DNA of 64,000 bases from Datura wrightii (lineage: Eukaryota; Streptophyta; Magnoliopsida; Solanales; Solanaceae). Made by a program: the position numbers and the translations under genes. Below are positions 9,506 through 20,700 of the stretch, piece by piece (position 1 is the first letter of the stretch; the number at the start of each line of letters is the position of its first letter). The stretch covers positions 86,329,501-86,393,500 of the forward strand of contig JASDFA010000001.1 in NCBI GenBank assembly GCA_035772735.1, read 5' to 3'. The notes beneath the pieces were generated by a model. That model made no database searches, was not told the DNA's origin, and saw only the letters and a program-made list of their open reading frames with translations.

Positions 9506-10915
9506 TGATCTTGGCAAAAATTATATGCCCAAGTGATGCTCAAATGCTCTATTTCGTCTTGTTTATCTGTCGTTATTTGTACATTCTCATGTGATTTGTA
9601 GTTAAAATGTGAATTTATACTAACCAACATGATTAGTGTTGTTTTGTAGGAAAAATGTAATTTTAGGAAGCTAAGTTGCATGTTGGTGAAAATCGGGAAT
9701 GGACTTGGAAGCGAGCAGTAGAAAAGGTCAAGGAAAAGCAGCAAACAAAGGGGCTCCGCGATGGAGCCGTGTCACGCTGCCATCGCGGAGGCAGTCTGCC
9801 TCGGATGAGTTATTTTGTCAAATTCCAGTGAAGGTTCGCGTCGGCGCTGTGGCACGTTGGCCAAGCCCCGCGTTACATGTCGCGGCACGTTGCCTATATT
9901 TACCTGAAACATAAAATTCCAGTGAGGGTCCGCGTTTACACCGTGTCATGGAGGCAGTGCTCCACGATGCACTCCGTGACACGTTGCTTGTTATTCCGGA
10001 AAAAATTTCCACTGGTATAAATAACACACTTAGGTTTATTTTTAATTATTCTGACTTAGTTGAGCAAGAACGTGGGTAAAAGGCAGTTGAGGAGACGAAA
10101 ATCTTAGGGTTCTTCTCTAACTCTTTCTTCTTTATTTCAATTGTTTGTATGATTTATACTCAATTGATGATGTTTAATCCACAAATGAGTGGCTAAATTC
10201 ACTTCTTGCTGAGGTTAAGACATTTGTAGTGAAATGTAATTGTTGATCATTTTGGTTTTTCATCTTTTCTTCCATGGTTGTTCTATCAATTCTTGTTCTT
10301 ACTGCATTAATGTCTGGCCAATGTTAATGTATATCTAAAAAATCCAATTTTATCTTGAAAAGGAAAGAAATTGAAAAGTTATGAATTGGTAGGATATGAT
10401 CTCTTCTTAGTTTGGGAAAATTGAGAATTAATTTACCTTCAGAATAGAAATATATCTGAAAGTCGTATTAGTCAATTAAGGAATCGGTTTCGTATGGCTA
10501 GAACATGAAATTCTTTTATCACAGAAATGTAGGTTGAAGGTTCATGATTCTTAAGTTGGGTAGAATACGAAAGTTTCTCTCCATAGGCAATAATTCTTGA
10601 CTAGCAACCGAAGGAAAGATTAACCGAATTGTATCGATAAATTACTTCCCTGCATGTTCGTTTGGCCTCAGCTTGCTCATTACTATAGTTCAGACTCACT
10701 TTATAATTTTGTTTTAGATTAGTCTAAATTAAGAAACCAACTCTCAAAATCTTCTTTAAATTGTTGTCTTCATTTTTAGAGTTAGAGTTCATTAACACTT
10801 AATTCGATTACTACCTTGGTTCAGTCCCTGTAGGATCGATACTCGGCTTACTTTAGCCATTTTACTAATTGTTCGACCACGTGCACTTGCGTGTAGTTGC
10901 GAAACACCCCGAACA
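9506..10915 (+). repeat. Element 2 5' LTR
   Basis: 1410 bp, starts TGATCTTGG and ends CCCCGAACA. The U3 holds GC-rich dyads at 9753-9992 and a TATAAATA box at 10016-10023. The rest (leader part, AT-rich) has no ORF of note. Confidence 0.92.
9753..10023 (+). promoter_or_regulatory. Element 2 5' LTR promoter: GC-rich dyad module plus TATA box
   Basis: Repeated words CTCCGCGATGG, CCATCGCGGAGG, GTGGCACGTTGG and CTCCGTGACACGTTG form several inverted pairs, followed about 24 nt later by TATAAATA at 10016. The same arrangement is seen in the other LTRs of this window. Promoter role is inferred from position. Confidence 0.6.
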
Positions 10916-10921
10916 AGTTTT

Positions 10922-10939
10922 TGGCGCCATTGCCGGGGA
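10922..10939 (+). other. Element 2 primer-binding site (tRNA-Asp type)
   Basis: TGGCGCCATTGCCGGGGA, 6 nt after the LTR. It differs by one base from the site in element 3 (TGGCGCCGTTGCCGGGGA), which I recognise as the plant tRNA-Asp complement typical of Athila-like elements. Confidence 0.8.
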
Positions 10940-11039
10940 CTGGCAATTGGTAAAATTGTTTTCTTAAGTGTTAGTTTACGATTTCTATATAGTACTGACA
11001 ACTTGATCTTAGCTTGTCTTTTGCAGATATTGAATTCTG

Positions 11040-12740
11040 TTGAACACTGGCAAGAGACAAGGAGCTGGTGGATTCATACTTAGAACCGGAAAGACAATTT
11101 CATCGTCAAAGAAGAGAAGCTCTAGAAAGAAGCTGCAGTTGCTCAAACAAACAATCCTGGAGCAACAACAGAATCCACCACTTGTAAGGGCAGTGTTAGT
11201 GCCCGAGGAAATGACAGTTAGGCCGGTTCGCGAAGTGGCAATCCCACATGCTAATAATGTTACATCAAACATTCGCAAACCCGAGCCAGGAGGGAGGTTT
11301 GAGCTGAAACAGAATATGGTGCAATTGCTGCACACCAGCAGGCAATTCACAGGTCTCCCTCACGAGGATCCACAACAACATCTCCAAAATCTTTTGGAGA
11401 TAAGTGACACTTACATCCCCGCTGGAGTATCATCTGATTACGTAAGGCTTACATTGTTCCCATTTTCTCTATTGGGAGAAGCAAAGAGGTGGTTGAAAGC
11501 TGAGCCACCTAATTCCATCACCACTTGGGATGATCTTGCAAGGAAATTCTTGATACGGTTCTTTCCATCCGGGAAAACAACAAGACTTAGAAGTCAGATT
11601 CTAAGTTTTAAACAAAGAGAGGGGGAGAATCTGTATCAAGCTTGGGAAAGATTCAAATCCATGTTACGGGATTGTCCTCACCATCACCAGTCCAATGATG
11701 TGCTGGTGCATACTTTCATAGAGGGTTTGGAACCCCACACAAAAATTTTGCTAGACTCAGCAGCTGGGGGACAAGCATTGGAAAAGACTTATGAGGAGCT
11801 GTATACTTTGTTAAATCGTATTTCACAGGGAAATCCAGATTGGAATGCGGACTCTTCTAGAGGAGGAACAAGGAAAGCGACAGGAGTCTTGGAAGTGGAT
11901 GGGTTTACAGCTATCGCTGCACAGATAGCTGCGTTGCAAAATCAACTTAATACCCACTTCAGCAACATGAGCTTAAATCAATCTAAAGCCCCAGTTAATG
12001 TAGTGCAGCAGATTTGGTGTGAAGTATGCAGTAGTAATGAACACTCAGCTGAGTGTTGTGGTGCAAATCCAGATTCAGTGAAATTTGTTGGTAATGTACA
12101 GAGAAATAATCACCAACAGTATGGCAACAACTACAACTCTAATTGGAGGAATCATCCGAATTTCTCCTGGGGTAGTAACAACCATCAAGGGAAAAGTTCG
12201 AATCATGGTGCACAGAGAAATCAAGGAGGGCAGCAGAACTATCAGACTCAATACAGAAGCAACAATGCACCTCCTCCACCACCACCACCCAACATTGAGG
12301 AAATGTTTAAAACAATGATAGCTAACCAAGCTCAATTGCAGGCTGACTATGTGAAATTGGCGGTAGATGTAAAGAACAATCAGTTAGCTACAAAGGCGTT
12401 GGAGTACCAGTTTGGGTAACTAGCTGGAGCTCAAAACACCAGGCCAAGAGGAGGACTACCGAGTGACACTGACCTGAATCCCAAGCAAGTAAATGCAGTG
12501 ACCACAAGGAGTGGTTTACAACTCAAGGAGGTGGAACCAGAAAAACCACCTCAGCAATTAGGAGCAGTGGAGAAAGAAACGGAACACGATGATGAGAGGG
12601 GGAAGAAGAATGAAGCTGAACCAGAAAGACCACCACCCCCGTTCCCTCAAAGATTAAAGAAACACAAGGAGGAAGCGTTTTTCAAAAAGTTCATGAAGGT
12701 GCTTAAATAGGTACACATTAATTTACCTCTTGTTGATGTT
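11040..12740 (+). pseudogene. Element 2 gag
   Basis: One frame runs from about 11040 with stops at 12417 (TAA, where element 3 has Gln) and 12708 (TAG, where element 3 has Gln). The capsid domain spans about codons 85-215 (HTSRQFTGLPHEDPQQHL, LFPFSLLGEAKRWL, RFFPSGKTTRLRSQI). A CCHC knuckle CEVCSSNEHSAECC is at about codons 328-341, then Asn/Gln-rich sequence and a poly-Pro run. The first ~30 codons are in the wrong frame compared with element 3 because one A is lost near 11135. No ATG opens the ancestral frame at its start. Confidence 0.8.
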
Positions 12741-13472
12741 TTGCAGGGAGTGCCGAAGTATGCAAAATATATCAAGGACATCGTAGCTAACAAAAGCAGA
12801 TTGACGGAGTATGCTACGGTAACGCTTACGGAGAAGTGCACTTCCCAGATACAGAACAGGTTGCCAACAAAGCTCAAGGACCCTGGGAGCTTTACAATTC
12901 AAATCACAATTGGGCAAAGTATCCAAGCTCGTGGACTATGCGATTTGGGAGCGAGCATTAACTTGATGCCAACATCGGTATTCAAGAAGTTGGGGCTGGG
13001 CAGTCCTAGACCAACTACAGTGATCTTGCAGTTAGTGGATTGTGCTTTGGCTAGACCAGATGGCATTATGGAGGACGTGCTAGTGCAAGTGGGCTCCCTT
13101 ATCTTCCCGGTAGATTTTGTTGTGCTGGATTTTGAGCCGGATGTGGAAGTCCCATTTATTTTGGGACGTCCTTTCTTGGCAACCGGGAAAGATTTGATTG
13201 ATGTAGCCGCAGGGCAGCTAACCATGCGGGTTCATGACAAAGTGGAGGTATTTGATGTATTTAAGGCCATGAAGCTTCCGGCCATACATGAGGAGCTTTC
13301 AGCAATCAGTGTGCTTGATCAAGCAGAAATTCTTCAGATTGTTGAATCCCGAGATTCATTGGAAAGAGCATTGCTGAGCTCCAATCATTTCAGAGATAGA
13401 GATACTTATGAGGTGGTTCAAATGCTGAATTAACCACAAAGGTATCCTAGGAAGCAGGACTTTCAGCCTTTA
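12741..13472 (+). pseudogene. Element 2 aspartic protease
   Basis: Same frame as gag. Motifs: LCDLGASINLMPTSVFKKLG (catalytic Asp in DLGAS) and later VPFILGRPFLATGKDLIDV, the paired signatures of retropepsins in Athila-like elements. It would cut the Gag-Pol precursor in the particle. A TAA at 13431-13433 separates it from RT. Element 3 carries a close copy. Confidence 0.8.
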
Positions 13473-14580
13473 ATGAGGTCCCTGGAACCATTGCCGAAAC
13501 CATCTATTGAGGAAGCACCAAAGCTGGAATTGAAAACATTGCCTCCCTATTTAAAATATGTCTTTTGGGGGGAAGAGGATACGTTGCAAGTCATCCTCTC
13601 CGCAGAATTGACAGAGGCACAAGAAAAGGAAGCATTGGCGGTCCTCAAAAGAAGGAAGAAAGCAATGGGCTGGCAAATGTCGGATATTCAGGGTATCAAC
13701 CCAGCTTTTTGCACACATAGAATTTTCATGGAGACAGGAGCAAAGCCAACTATTCAGCCTCAGCGAAGGTTGAATCCGGCAATGAAAGACGTGGTTAGGA
13801 AAGAAGTAATTAAGTGGCTTGATGCAGGTGTGGTCTATCCTATTTCGGATAGCGAATTGGTCAGCCCCGTTCAGTGTGTCCCAAAGAAAGGAGGGATGAC
13901 CGTGGTCACCAATGAGAAGAATGAGCTGATCCCTACTCGCACCATCACAGGCTGGCAGATTTGCATGGACTACAGAAAGCTCAATGAAGCCACAAGGAAA
14001 GATCACTATCCTATCCCGTTCATTGATCAGATATTGGACAGATTGGCGGGACAATATTATTGTTTCCGGGTACTCTGGCTATAACCAAATAGCCATAGCA
14101 CTGGAGGATCAGGAGAAGACTACCTTCACATGTCCTTATGGGACATATGCTTTTAGGCGGATGCAATTTGGGTTATGCAATGCACCCGCCACATTCCAGA
14201 GATGCATGATAGCTATCTTTCACGACACGGTGGAGGATTTCATCGAGGTATTTATGGGTGATTTTTCTGTTTTCGGTAATTCGTTTGCTACTTGTTTGCA
14301 GAATCTTGACAGGGTGCTAGCTCGCTGTGAAGAATCCAACCTCGTACTCAACTGGGAGAAATGTCATTTCTTAGTCAAGGAGGGTATCGTCCTTGGCCAT
14401 AAAGTGTCTTGCAAGGGGTTGGAGGTCGATCATGCTAAGATCGAAGTTATTGAGAAGCTACCACCACCTGTGTCGGTGAAGGGTGTTCGCAGTTTTCTCG
14501 GGCATGCAGGGTTCTACAGACGGTTCATCAAAAACTTCTCCAAATTTTCTAGACCATTATGCAGATTGCTAGAAAAATAG
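13473..14580 (+). pseudogene. Element 2 reverse transcriptase
   Basis: Motifs: LNPAMKDVVRKEVIKWLDAG, WQICMDYRKLNEATRKDHYP, then a frameshift at about 14060-14080, then QFGLCNAPATFQRCM and VFMGDFSVFG. The catalytic pair should be FMDD; the first Asp is Gly here, so polymerase activity would be lost even without the frameshift. Thumb sequence VRSFLGHAGFYRRFIKNFS follows. It ends in a TAG at 14578-14580. Confidence 0.85.
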
Positions 14581-15272
14581 GTGAAGTTCGAGTTGGATGA
14601 TGAGTGTGTCAAAGCATTCGAGGAGTTGAAGCAGAAATTGATAGAAGCACCTATCCTTATTTCTCCGAATTGGGAACAACCATTTGAACTGATGTGTGAT
14701 GCAAGCGATGTGGCTGTGGGAGCTGTATTGGTGCAGCAGAGAAATAGAATCTTTCATTCTATTCATTATGCAAGCAAAACACTGAACACTGCCCAAAGTA
14801 ATTATACAGTCACAGAAAAGGAGATGCTAGCATTGGTGTTTGCGTTTGATAAATTCAGGTCCTATTTGGTGGGTTTGAGAGTAGTGGTGTATACCGATCA
14901 TGCAGCGATTCGGTATCTATTTAATAAGAAGGATGCAAAGCCCAGGCTGATTAGATGGACGTTGTTGTTGCAAGAGTTTGACCTAGAAATTAAAGATAGA
15001 AGGGGAGCGAGAATCAAGTGGCAGATCACCTATCGCGATTGGAAAGCCAGTCGCATGTGAAGGAAGGTGACGACATCAAAGAGGAGTTCCCGGATGAGCA
15101 GCTCTTGGCAATAGGGGAAGCTAAGATCCCGTGGTATGCAGACATAGTGAATATGCTAGTGAGTGGAGTCTATCCACCGGAGGCTACGGCTCAGCAGAGA
15201 AAAAAATTGAAGCATGATTGCAGGTATTTTATTTGGGATGAGCCGTACTTGTTTAAACAGGGACCGAATTAG
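14581..15272 (+). pseudogene. Element 2 RNase H and linker
   Basis: RNase H motifs LMCDASDVAVGAVLVQ (first Asp), YTVTEKEMLALVFAFDKFR (Glu) and VVYTDHAAIRYLF (Asp). A frameshift at about 15015 moves the ADHLSRLE signature to another frame. The linker to integrase ends in TAG at about 15270 (GPN-stop, expected Gln). Confidence 0.8.
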
Positions 15273-16415
15273 GTTATGAGAAGATGCATCCCGGAGAGCC
15301 AGATTGCAGAAGTTTTGAGGAGTTGTCACTCTTCATTGTATGGAGGGCACCACGGAGGCGAGGGGACAACGTACAAAGTGCTATAGTCAGTTTCTTTTGG
15401 CCTACACTGTTCAAAGACTCGATGGCATACGCCAAAATGTGTGATAGATGTCAAAGGACAGGCACAATTGGTAGGAGGCAAGAGATGCCGCTGCAGCATA
15501 TACTAGAAGTGGAGATCTTTGATGTATGGAGTGTTGATTTCACGGGCCCATTCCCACCGTCATTTGGTAATCGTTACATCCTGGTGGCCGTTGATTATGT
15601 ATCAAAGTGGGTTGAAGCACTAGCTTGCCCCAGGAATGACAACAAGGTGGTAACAAAATTTGTGAAGAAACACATTTTCACCAGGTTCGGGACACCTCGA
15701 GCCATTATCAGTGATGGAGGGGCGCCATTTTGTCAATGCGAGTTTCAAAAAGTAGCTGGCTAAGTATGGGGTGCGCCACAAGGTGGCAACAACATATCAT
15801 CCCCAAACTAGTGGGCAAGTGGAGGTGTCGAACAGAGAAGTGAAGCAGATTCTCCAGAAAACAGTGAATGCACAACGTAGTGATTGGTCAAGCAAACTCG
15901 ACGATGCGTTGTGGGCATATAGAACTGTTTACAAGACACCAATTGGGACTTCTCCATATCGATTGGTCTATGGAAAAATGTGTCATCTGCCGGTGGAGCT
16001 AGAACACCGAGCTTTCTGGGCCATGAGGAAATTGAATATGGACCTAGAGCTAGCGGGCAAGAAGAGGTTGATGCAACTCAGCGAACTTGATGAGTTTCGT
16101 TGGCATGCTTATGAAAGTGCCAAGGGCTACAAAGAGAAAACAAAGAGGTGGCACGATAAGCATATGGTGCATCGTATTTTTGAGCCGGGGCAGAAAGTGT
16201 TGCTTTTCAATTCAAGATTGAAGCTGTTTCCAGGGAAATTGTGGTCCAAATGGTCAGGGCCGTTTGAGGTAGTGAGAATGACCCCGTACGGGGCAGTGGA
16301 GTTGTGGCAAGAAGATCGAAGTTCCACGTTCTTGGTTAATGGGCAGCGGTGTAAGCATTATTGGGGTGAGGACGTTATTCGAGAGAAAATGTCCGTCACT
16401 CTAGTGGATGATTGA
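15273..16415 (+). pseudogene. Element 2 integrase
   Basis: The zinc-binding HHCC part is frameshifted (about 15284-15450; CDRCQRTG is readable). Catalytic DDE: Asp in WSVDFTGPF, Asp in IISDGG, Glu in SGQVEVSNREVK. A frameshift at about 15760 separates the second Asp from the Glu. The C-terminal part (KVLLFNSRLKLFPGKLWSKW, GPFEVV) is a GPY/F-type module without chromodomain, as expected for Athila. Stop at 16413-16415. Confidence 0.85.
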
Positions 16416-16455
16416 GCTTTAATGACACCGAGCCGCGACGGTAAGTCAGGCGCTG

Positions 16456-16473
16456 CACGGGAGGCAACCCATG
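16456..16473 (+). other. Conserved hairpin behind integrase (GGGAGGCAACCC)
   Basis: CACGGGAGGCAACCCATG. The copy in element 3 has CCCGTG at the end and is a perfect 6-bp-arm hairpin. I recall a similar motif in other plant Athila/Tat elements at this place; its role is unknown. A GTAAGT at 16441 upstream could be a splice donor in this copy. Confidence 0.5.
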
Positions 16474-16689
16474 AAATTATTGTAATAGATGAGTAGAATT
16501 AGTTAAAAAGAAAAAGAAAAGAAAAATAAAAAATAAAAAATAAAAAAAAAATTGTGTTCGAGTTTGAAACCTATAAATTCTAACCAATTTCTTGTTATGA
16601 GATGATTTTCAGGTTGAACGGAGGGCAAAAATGCAAAGGATCCCAAAGGAAAAATCAAGGTGAGAAAAAATTTAAAAAATGGCAAAACA

Positions 16690-17046
16690 GTGAGCCTGTG
16701 CAATGGCTCCGTGTCACGGAGGAGGGCCTCCGCGTTACCCTCTGTGACACGTTGAAGGTGTTTTGAAATTTTTACAAATTCCAGAACCCCTGCGCGATGG
16801 CTCCGTGTCATGAAGGGGGTGCTCCGCATTACCCTCCGTGACACGTTGAAGTGTTATTCGCGATGGGTCACACCGGGTCGCCTGGTGACCTGCGCGAAAA
16901 ATCCTCTTTTTAACCCCGAAAACCTCATTTTTCCCATTTCTCACTCCCCTCCGCGACAAACACCCCTAAAATCCCCCCTTCCCTAACGTGACACGGACCT
17001 AGGATCAAATTTTCTTCAACGTTTCTTCAAGTTCATCGAATTAAAG
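16690..17046 (+). promoter_or_regulatory. Putative internal promoter and 5' exon for the third gene of element 2
   Basis: GC-rich dyads like those of the LTR (GTGTCACGGAGGAGGGCCTCC, CTCCGTGACACGTTG) at about 16700-16850, then GGGTCACACCGGG at 16865, a pyrimidine-rich stretch (about 16910-16990) and a leader ending AAAG before a GTATGT donor. Element 3 has the same order. No RNA data; inferred from conservation and layout. Confidence 0.45.
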
Positions 17047-17689
17047 GTATGTTCTTGAACTTAACCTCAATTTTTGCCGAAATTTTCAATTTTTGAGCAT
17101 GTGAGGTGACTAAAGCTTGCCCTAAGTGTAAATTGAGCATGAATTCATTTCAGTTATTGTTGAATGATGTTCGTAGTATCGTTATGATTATATGAACTCT
17201 ATAAACACATGTTTGATTGAATTTGTGCAAAATTGGTAGCTAGGGTTGGAATTTGAATAGGAAGAAACTAAATTTGGTTGAAAATTTGAAAATGATTGGG
17301 TTGTGCATGTTGGGTAATGTAAATGATGTTGTGAATATGGATGAATATGCTAAATAAACAAGGGAATTTTCGGGAAAATGAAATTGGTGAATTGCATAGG
17401 TTGTGGTTGTTGAGGAAAATTTTGGCTAAGTGCTATATGAAGTAATGGAATCGATGGTGAAATTATGATTAGTTGCACGAAGTCTGAGTAGTACTGAGTC
17501 ATTATTCCATAGACTTATCTGAATGCACGAGGCATGTTGATTGATAAAAATTGAAAAAGAATGATTGTCTTGCCGAATTTTTTTCATTGTGGCCGAAGAC
17601 TAAGTGTGGGGTGGCCTAACTCAACCCAACCTTAATCGAAGCAAATTTTAGACTTGAATAACATTGGGACTGTCTGTTTGATTTGACAG
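17047..17689 (+). other. Putative 5'-UTR intron before the third gene of element 2
   Basis: Donor AAAG/GTATGT at 17047, acceptor TTTGACAG ending at 17689, interior AT-rich, 643 bp. The ORF's ATG starts 2 nt after the acceptor. Element 3 has equivalent borders (705 bp), so both edges are conserved. Confidence 0.5.
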
Positions 17690-17691
17690 GA

Positions 17692-18910
17692 ATGATGTCA
17701 AGCAGGCAAGACAAAGGAAAGGGCGCATCTACATCAGGCGCCGGGAGAAAAAGGATTAGACTGGGAACGGCAGTCCTAGCAGCACCAGCGGTTCCTCGTG
17801 GCCAACGCCGTCAATACGGAACCGAATGGGTGACGGACGAAGGGAAGAAATGGTATGCCAAGCACAAGAAGACCAAATACTTCCCTGAGGAGCACATTTT
17901 AAGGGAGCCACTTGCACAGGAATTTCCCAGAATCGTACACCGGATTGACGCTGCCGGGCTGAACTTCATCTTCGAAGAGCCCAAGGAATGCAATCTCCAT
18001 TTAGTTCAGGAGTTCTACGCAAACTGGAACCCGACACTCCGCAGTCACACCGTCAAGATAAGGGGCCAGGTTGTCACCTTTGAGCCCCATCACCTGAATG
18101 TCATCTTGGGGGCGCGGGACGCAGGCGCCCATGTACTCCGGCAGCTGAACATAACTCCACCCTATGCGGATATCAGACGCACTCTGTTTCGAGCCCGTCC
18201 GACAGCACGGTGGAGCAGGCACAAGGAGAGGGGTTATCATCAGACGATGCCTTACTCTCAAATGAACAGGGAAGCCAGGATTTAGCTTAAAATAGTGTGT
18301 TCCTGCCTAATCCCGGGGGTGCACATGACAGATGTCACCCGGGATCGAGTGTGCTTAGTTTATGCCCTGATGAAAGGGCTGGAGATTAATGTTGGGGCGG
18401 GATCATCTCCGCCATGAAGAGAGCCTGTTTGCATCAAGGGCACAGGTACGGGTTTGGTGGTTTGCTGACCACGTTTCTGAGGGGCCTTGACATCGAGGAG
18501 GAGGCCCTAGACTACATCCGCAAATGGATAGGCGTGCCTTGGACGTTACCAAAACCAAGGTACCCGACACCACTCACGGGATAGTTCTCACACTAGCCGA
18601 GCGACATGCTCGGGATGATCAGTATATGGCACGCATGTACGGGAAGCAGATGCTGCAGTTGCGCATAGGCGGGAGGCCAGCAACAGAAGATGAGCTATGG
18701 CAGCTCGAGCTAGATTACCCCTTTGGCAAAAATGCCAGGGCTCTATGTCGAGCGGGGCCTGCTTTTGTGGAGCCTATTGATGATGATGTCCCCACTGATG
18801 AGGAGACACGCTGCGATGACTCAGATATTGAGTCAGATGAGGACAGCGGGGGCGATTCAGATAATAGGGGACGAGGCAACGGCACCTGACGAAGAAGTTG
18901 AATGCTTCGA
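17692..18910 (+). pseudogene. Element 2 third gene: 'putative plant transposon protein' type ORF, broken
   Basis: Starts at the ATG at 17692 or 17695, just after the putative intron (an upstream TTG is in the intron). The N-terminus is basic and low complexity (SSRQDKGKGASTSG). The central domain (QEFYANWNPTLRSHTVKIRG, then RGQVVTFEPHHLNVILGARD) matches the 'putative plant transposon protein' family found behind pol in plant gypsy elements. A TAG at about 18283 replaces Trp of element 3, and small deletions at about 18400 and 18520 shift the frame. The second half (18524-18889) is an acidic-tailed region (TLAERHARDDQYMARMYG; DDDVPTDEETR). No signal peptide or membrane helix, so not a classical envelope. 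Role unknown. Confidence 0.7.
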
Positions 18911-20662
18911 TTGATCAGGGAGTTTCTCCACCCACCTTTGTGATAAATTGAATTTTGTGAACTCTGGGGACAGTGTTCGGTTTAAGTGTGGGGTGGGAGT
19001 TGTTAGGTGCCAGTTGTTTTGTTGTTGTTTATGTTTATGTCTTGTTGTTGTGCCTGTGAAAAAATTGTGACCTTGTGATTTTGTGCGTATGTTTTGTATT
19101 GTAATTCGGTATGTAATGAATGTTAAGCTGTTGTGTGTTGTGTTGAGTTGTTGTTAGCCGGTTGTGTAAATATTTTTTTTCCTATCGAAATTATCGATAT
19201 TTTTAAAATTTTTGTTGAATTTTTTATGATTGGGTTTCTCGGCCTTTGTTTTCGGTGCTTTTACCGAGAATAGTCCCATTGAATCGAAGTCATAAATAGT
19301 GACCGTTCCCTATGATGGATGGATGACGACCGTCTTAAGGAAAATGTAGTCGATAGGAGTAGTTTTTCTTTTCTTTTATTTTCTTTCTTTTGTTTGTTTC
19401 CCAAACGTGTCGCTGGTTCGGAATTCTTGTTGCCTGTTGTACATGATATTGAGATGCAAAGATAATTCGTATGGAAGCATGCAAATGTGAAACATGTTGA
19501 GATACCTAGGCCATAGAGTTCGATTCAGTGTGATTGAGGCTTAATATTGAATTCTTGTAATTAGCTGATTGAAGAGTCTGTGAATAAGTCTTAAGTTGAG
19601 CATGTGCAATGAGTGTGAGGTGAGGTTTCGATTCTTCCATGCTATGTGAAGTGTATAGAACTTGCCTGGTATGTGTATGAAACGAAATGAAGGATGTGCA
19701 GTGTAGGAAAGGATGTAGGCATTTCTTTGATTAAACCGAAAGTTTTTTTTCTTATCATACCTACCTTGAATGTACATCCTAGTTAGCCCCATTGATCCTT
19801 TAGCCTATTTTTTTCTTCTTTCATTGAAGAGATAGAAACTGAGCTTAATCCCTTCTTTTCATTAGCCGTGAATTTGATCCAAAACTCTTAAGCGCTCAAG
19901 ATAAAATAATTTTCCCACAGTGTCAAGGAGTGAAAAGTGTGAATAAGAAAGGAAAAGCGGAAGTGGTGAAAGTAAAGATAAGGTCAAAGGTGCACTTGCC
20001 GAATTTAAATAAAATGAAGATGTATACCTAATCTTTTTTATTAAGTCGAGTGTGCTTAAAGAAATGGGAACAAAAATAAAGAAAGACTGCAAGAATGGGA
20101 GGATGAAGGAAGAAACAATGTCCATAATGATGGTGGGATGTATTGAAAAGTGCTTAAGGAGGCTAGTTGCTATTATTGGTTAGCCCAGTATTTACTAGTT
20201 CCTTAGCTTACATTACAACCCGTTAAGTCCTACGTGATCTTACATCACGCTTCCTTATATTAGTGGAGTAATACACTGGAGGCAAGCCTATGGTTCATGA
20301 CATGATGCATGTGAATTCTTTGGGAGAGAGAGCGAAATCGTGTTCATACACCCCTACATGTAATGCTTTGGAAATCATATGATTGAAAAAGGGGTAATTC
20401 TCTTGTGTTGTGAGGGCACATGATTGATGAGAGATTGAATTTCGTGTCAGATGTCTTGATCAGCTGATTTGCATGAGTTTGCCGAGATCAAGAGTTGATC
20501 CTTGAGTCTAGGAGGTCTTAATATGGGTAATGTCATTGTAGTGATGAGACTATGCATGTTTTCTTGATGATTTGTTATATTAGATAATCGGTATAACCGT
20601 AGCTTGAATTGTCAAGCCAAAGTAGCTATACGTGGGTGTCAATTGCATGAGATATGAGAGTA
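18911..20662 (+). other. Element 2 long 3' noncoding region
   Basis: 1.75 kb without a supported gene. It contains a second TAAGTGTGGGGTGGGA tract at 18983-18998, directly behind the third gene, and T- and GT-rich stretches. Parts correspond, in reverse, to 28347-30228 of element 3. Confidence 0.6.
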
Positions 20663-20700
20663 TTGTTCGAGGACGAACAAGGTTTTAAGTGTGGGGTAAG
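20663..20700 (+). other. Element 2 hairpin and polypurine tract
   Basis: TTGTTCGAGGACGAACAA (20663-20680) is an inverted repeat with 7-bp arms, then TAAGTGTGGGGTAAG (20686-20700), the plus-strand primer directly before the 3' LTR. Confidence 0.75.

Noticed and set aside
13551..14054. 167-aa minus-strand frame opposite RT
   Set aside because: Overlaps the well supported RT of element 2 on the other strand and shows no recognisable domain.
16503..16560. A-rich tract as a poly(A) tail of a LINE or processed copy
   Set aside because: It lies within the internal part of element 2, has no target duplication of its own and no LINE sequence beside it.
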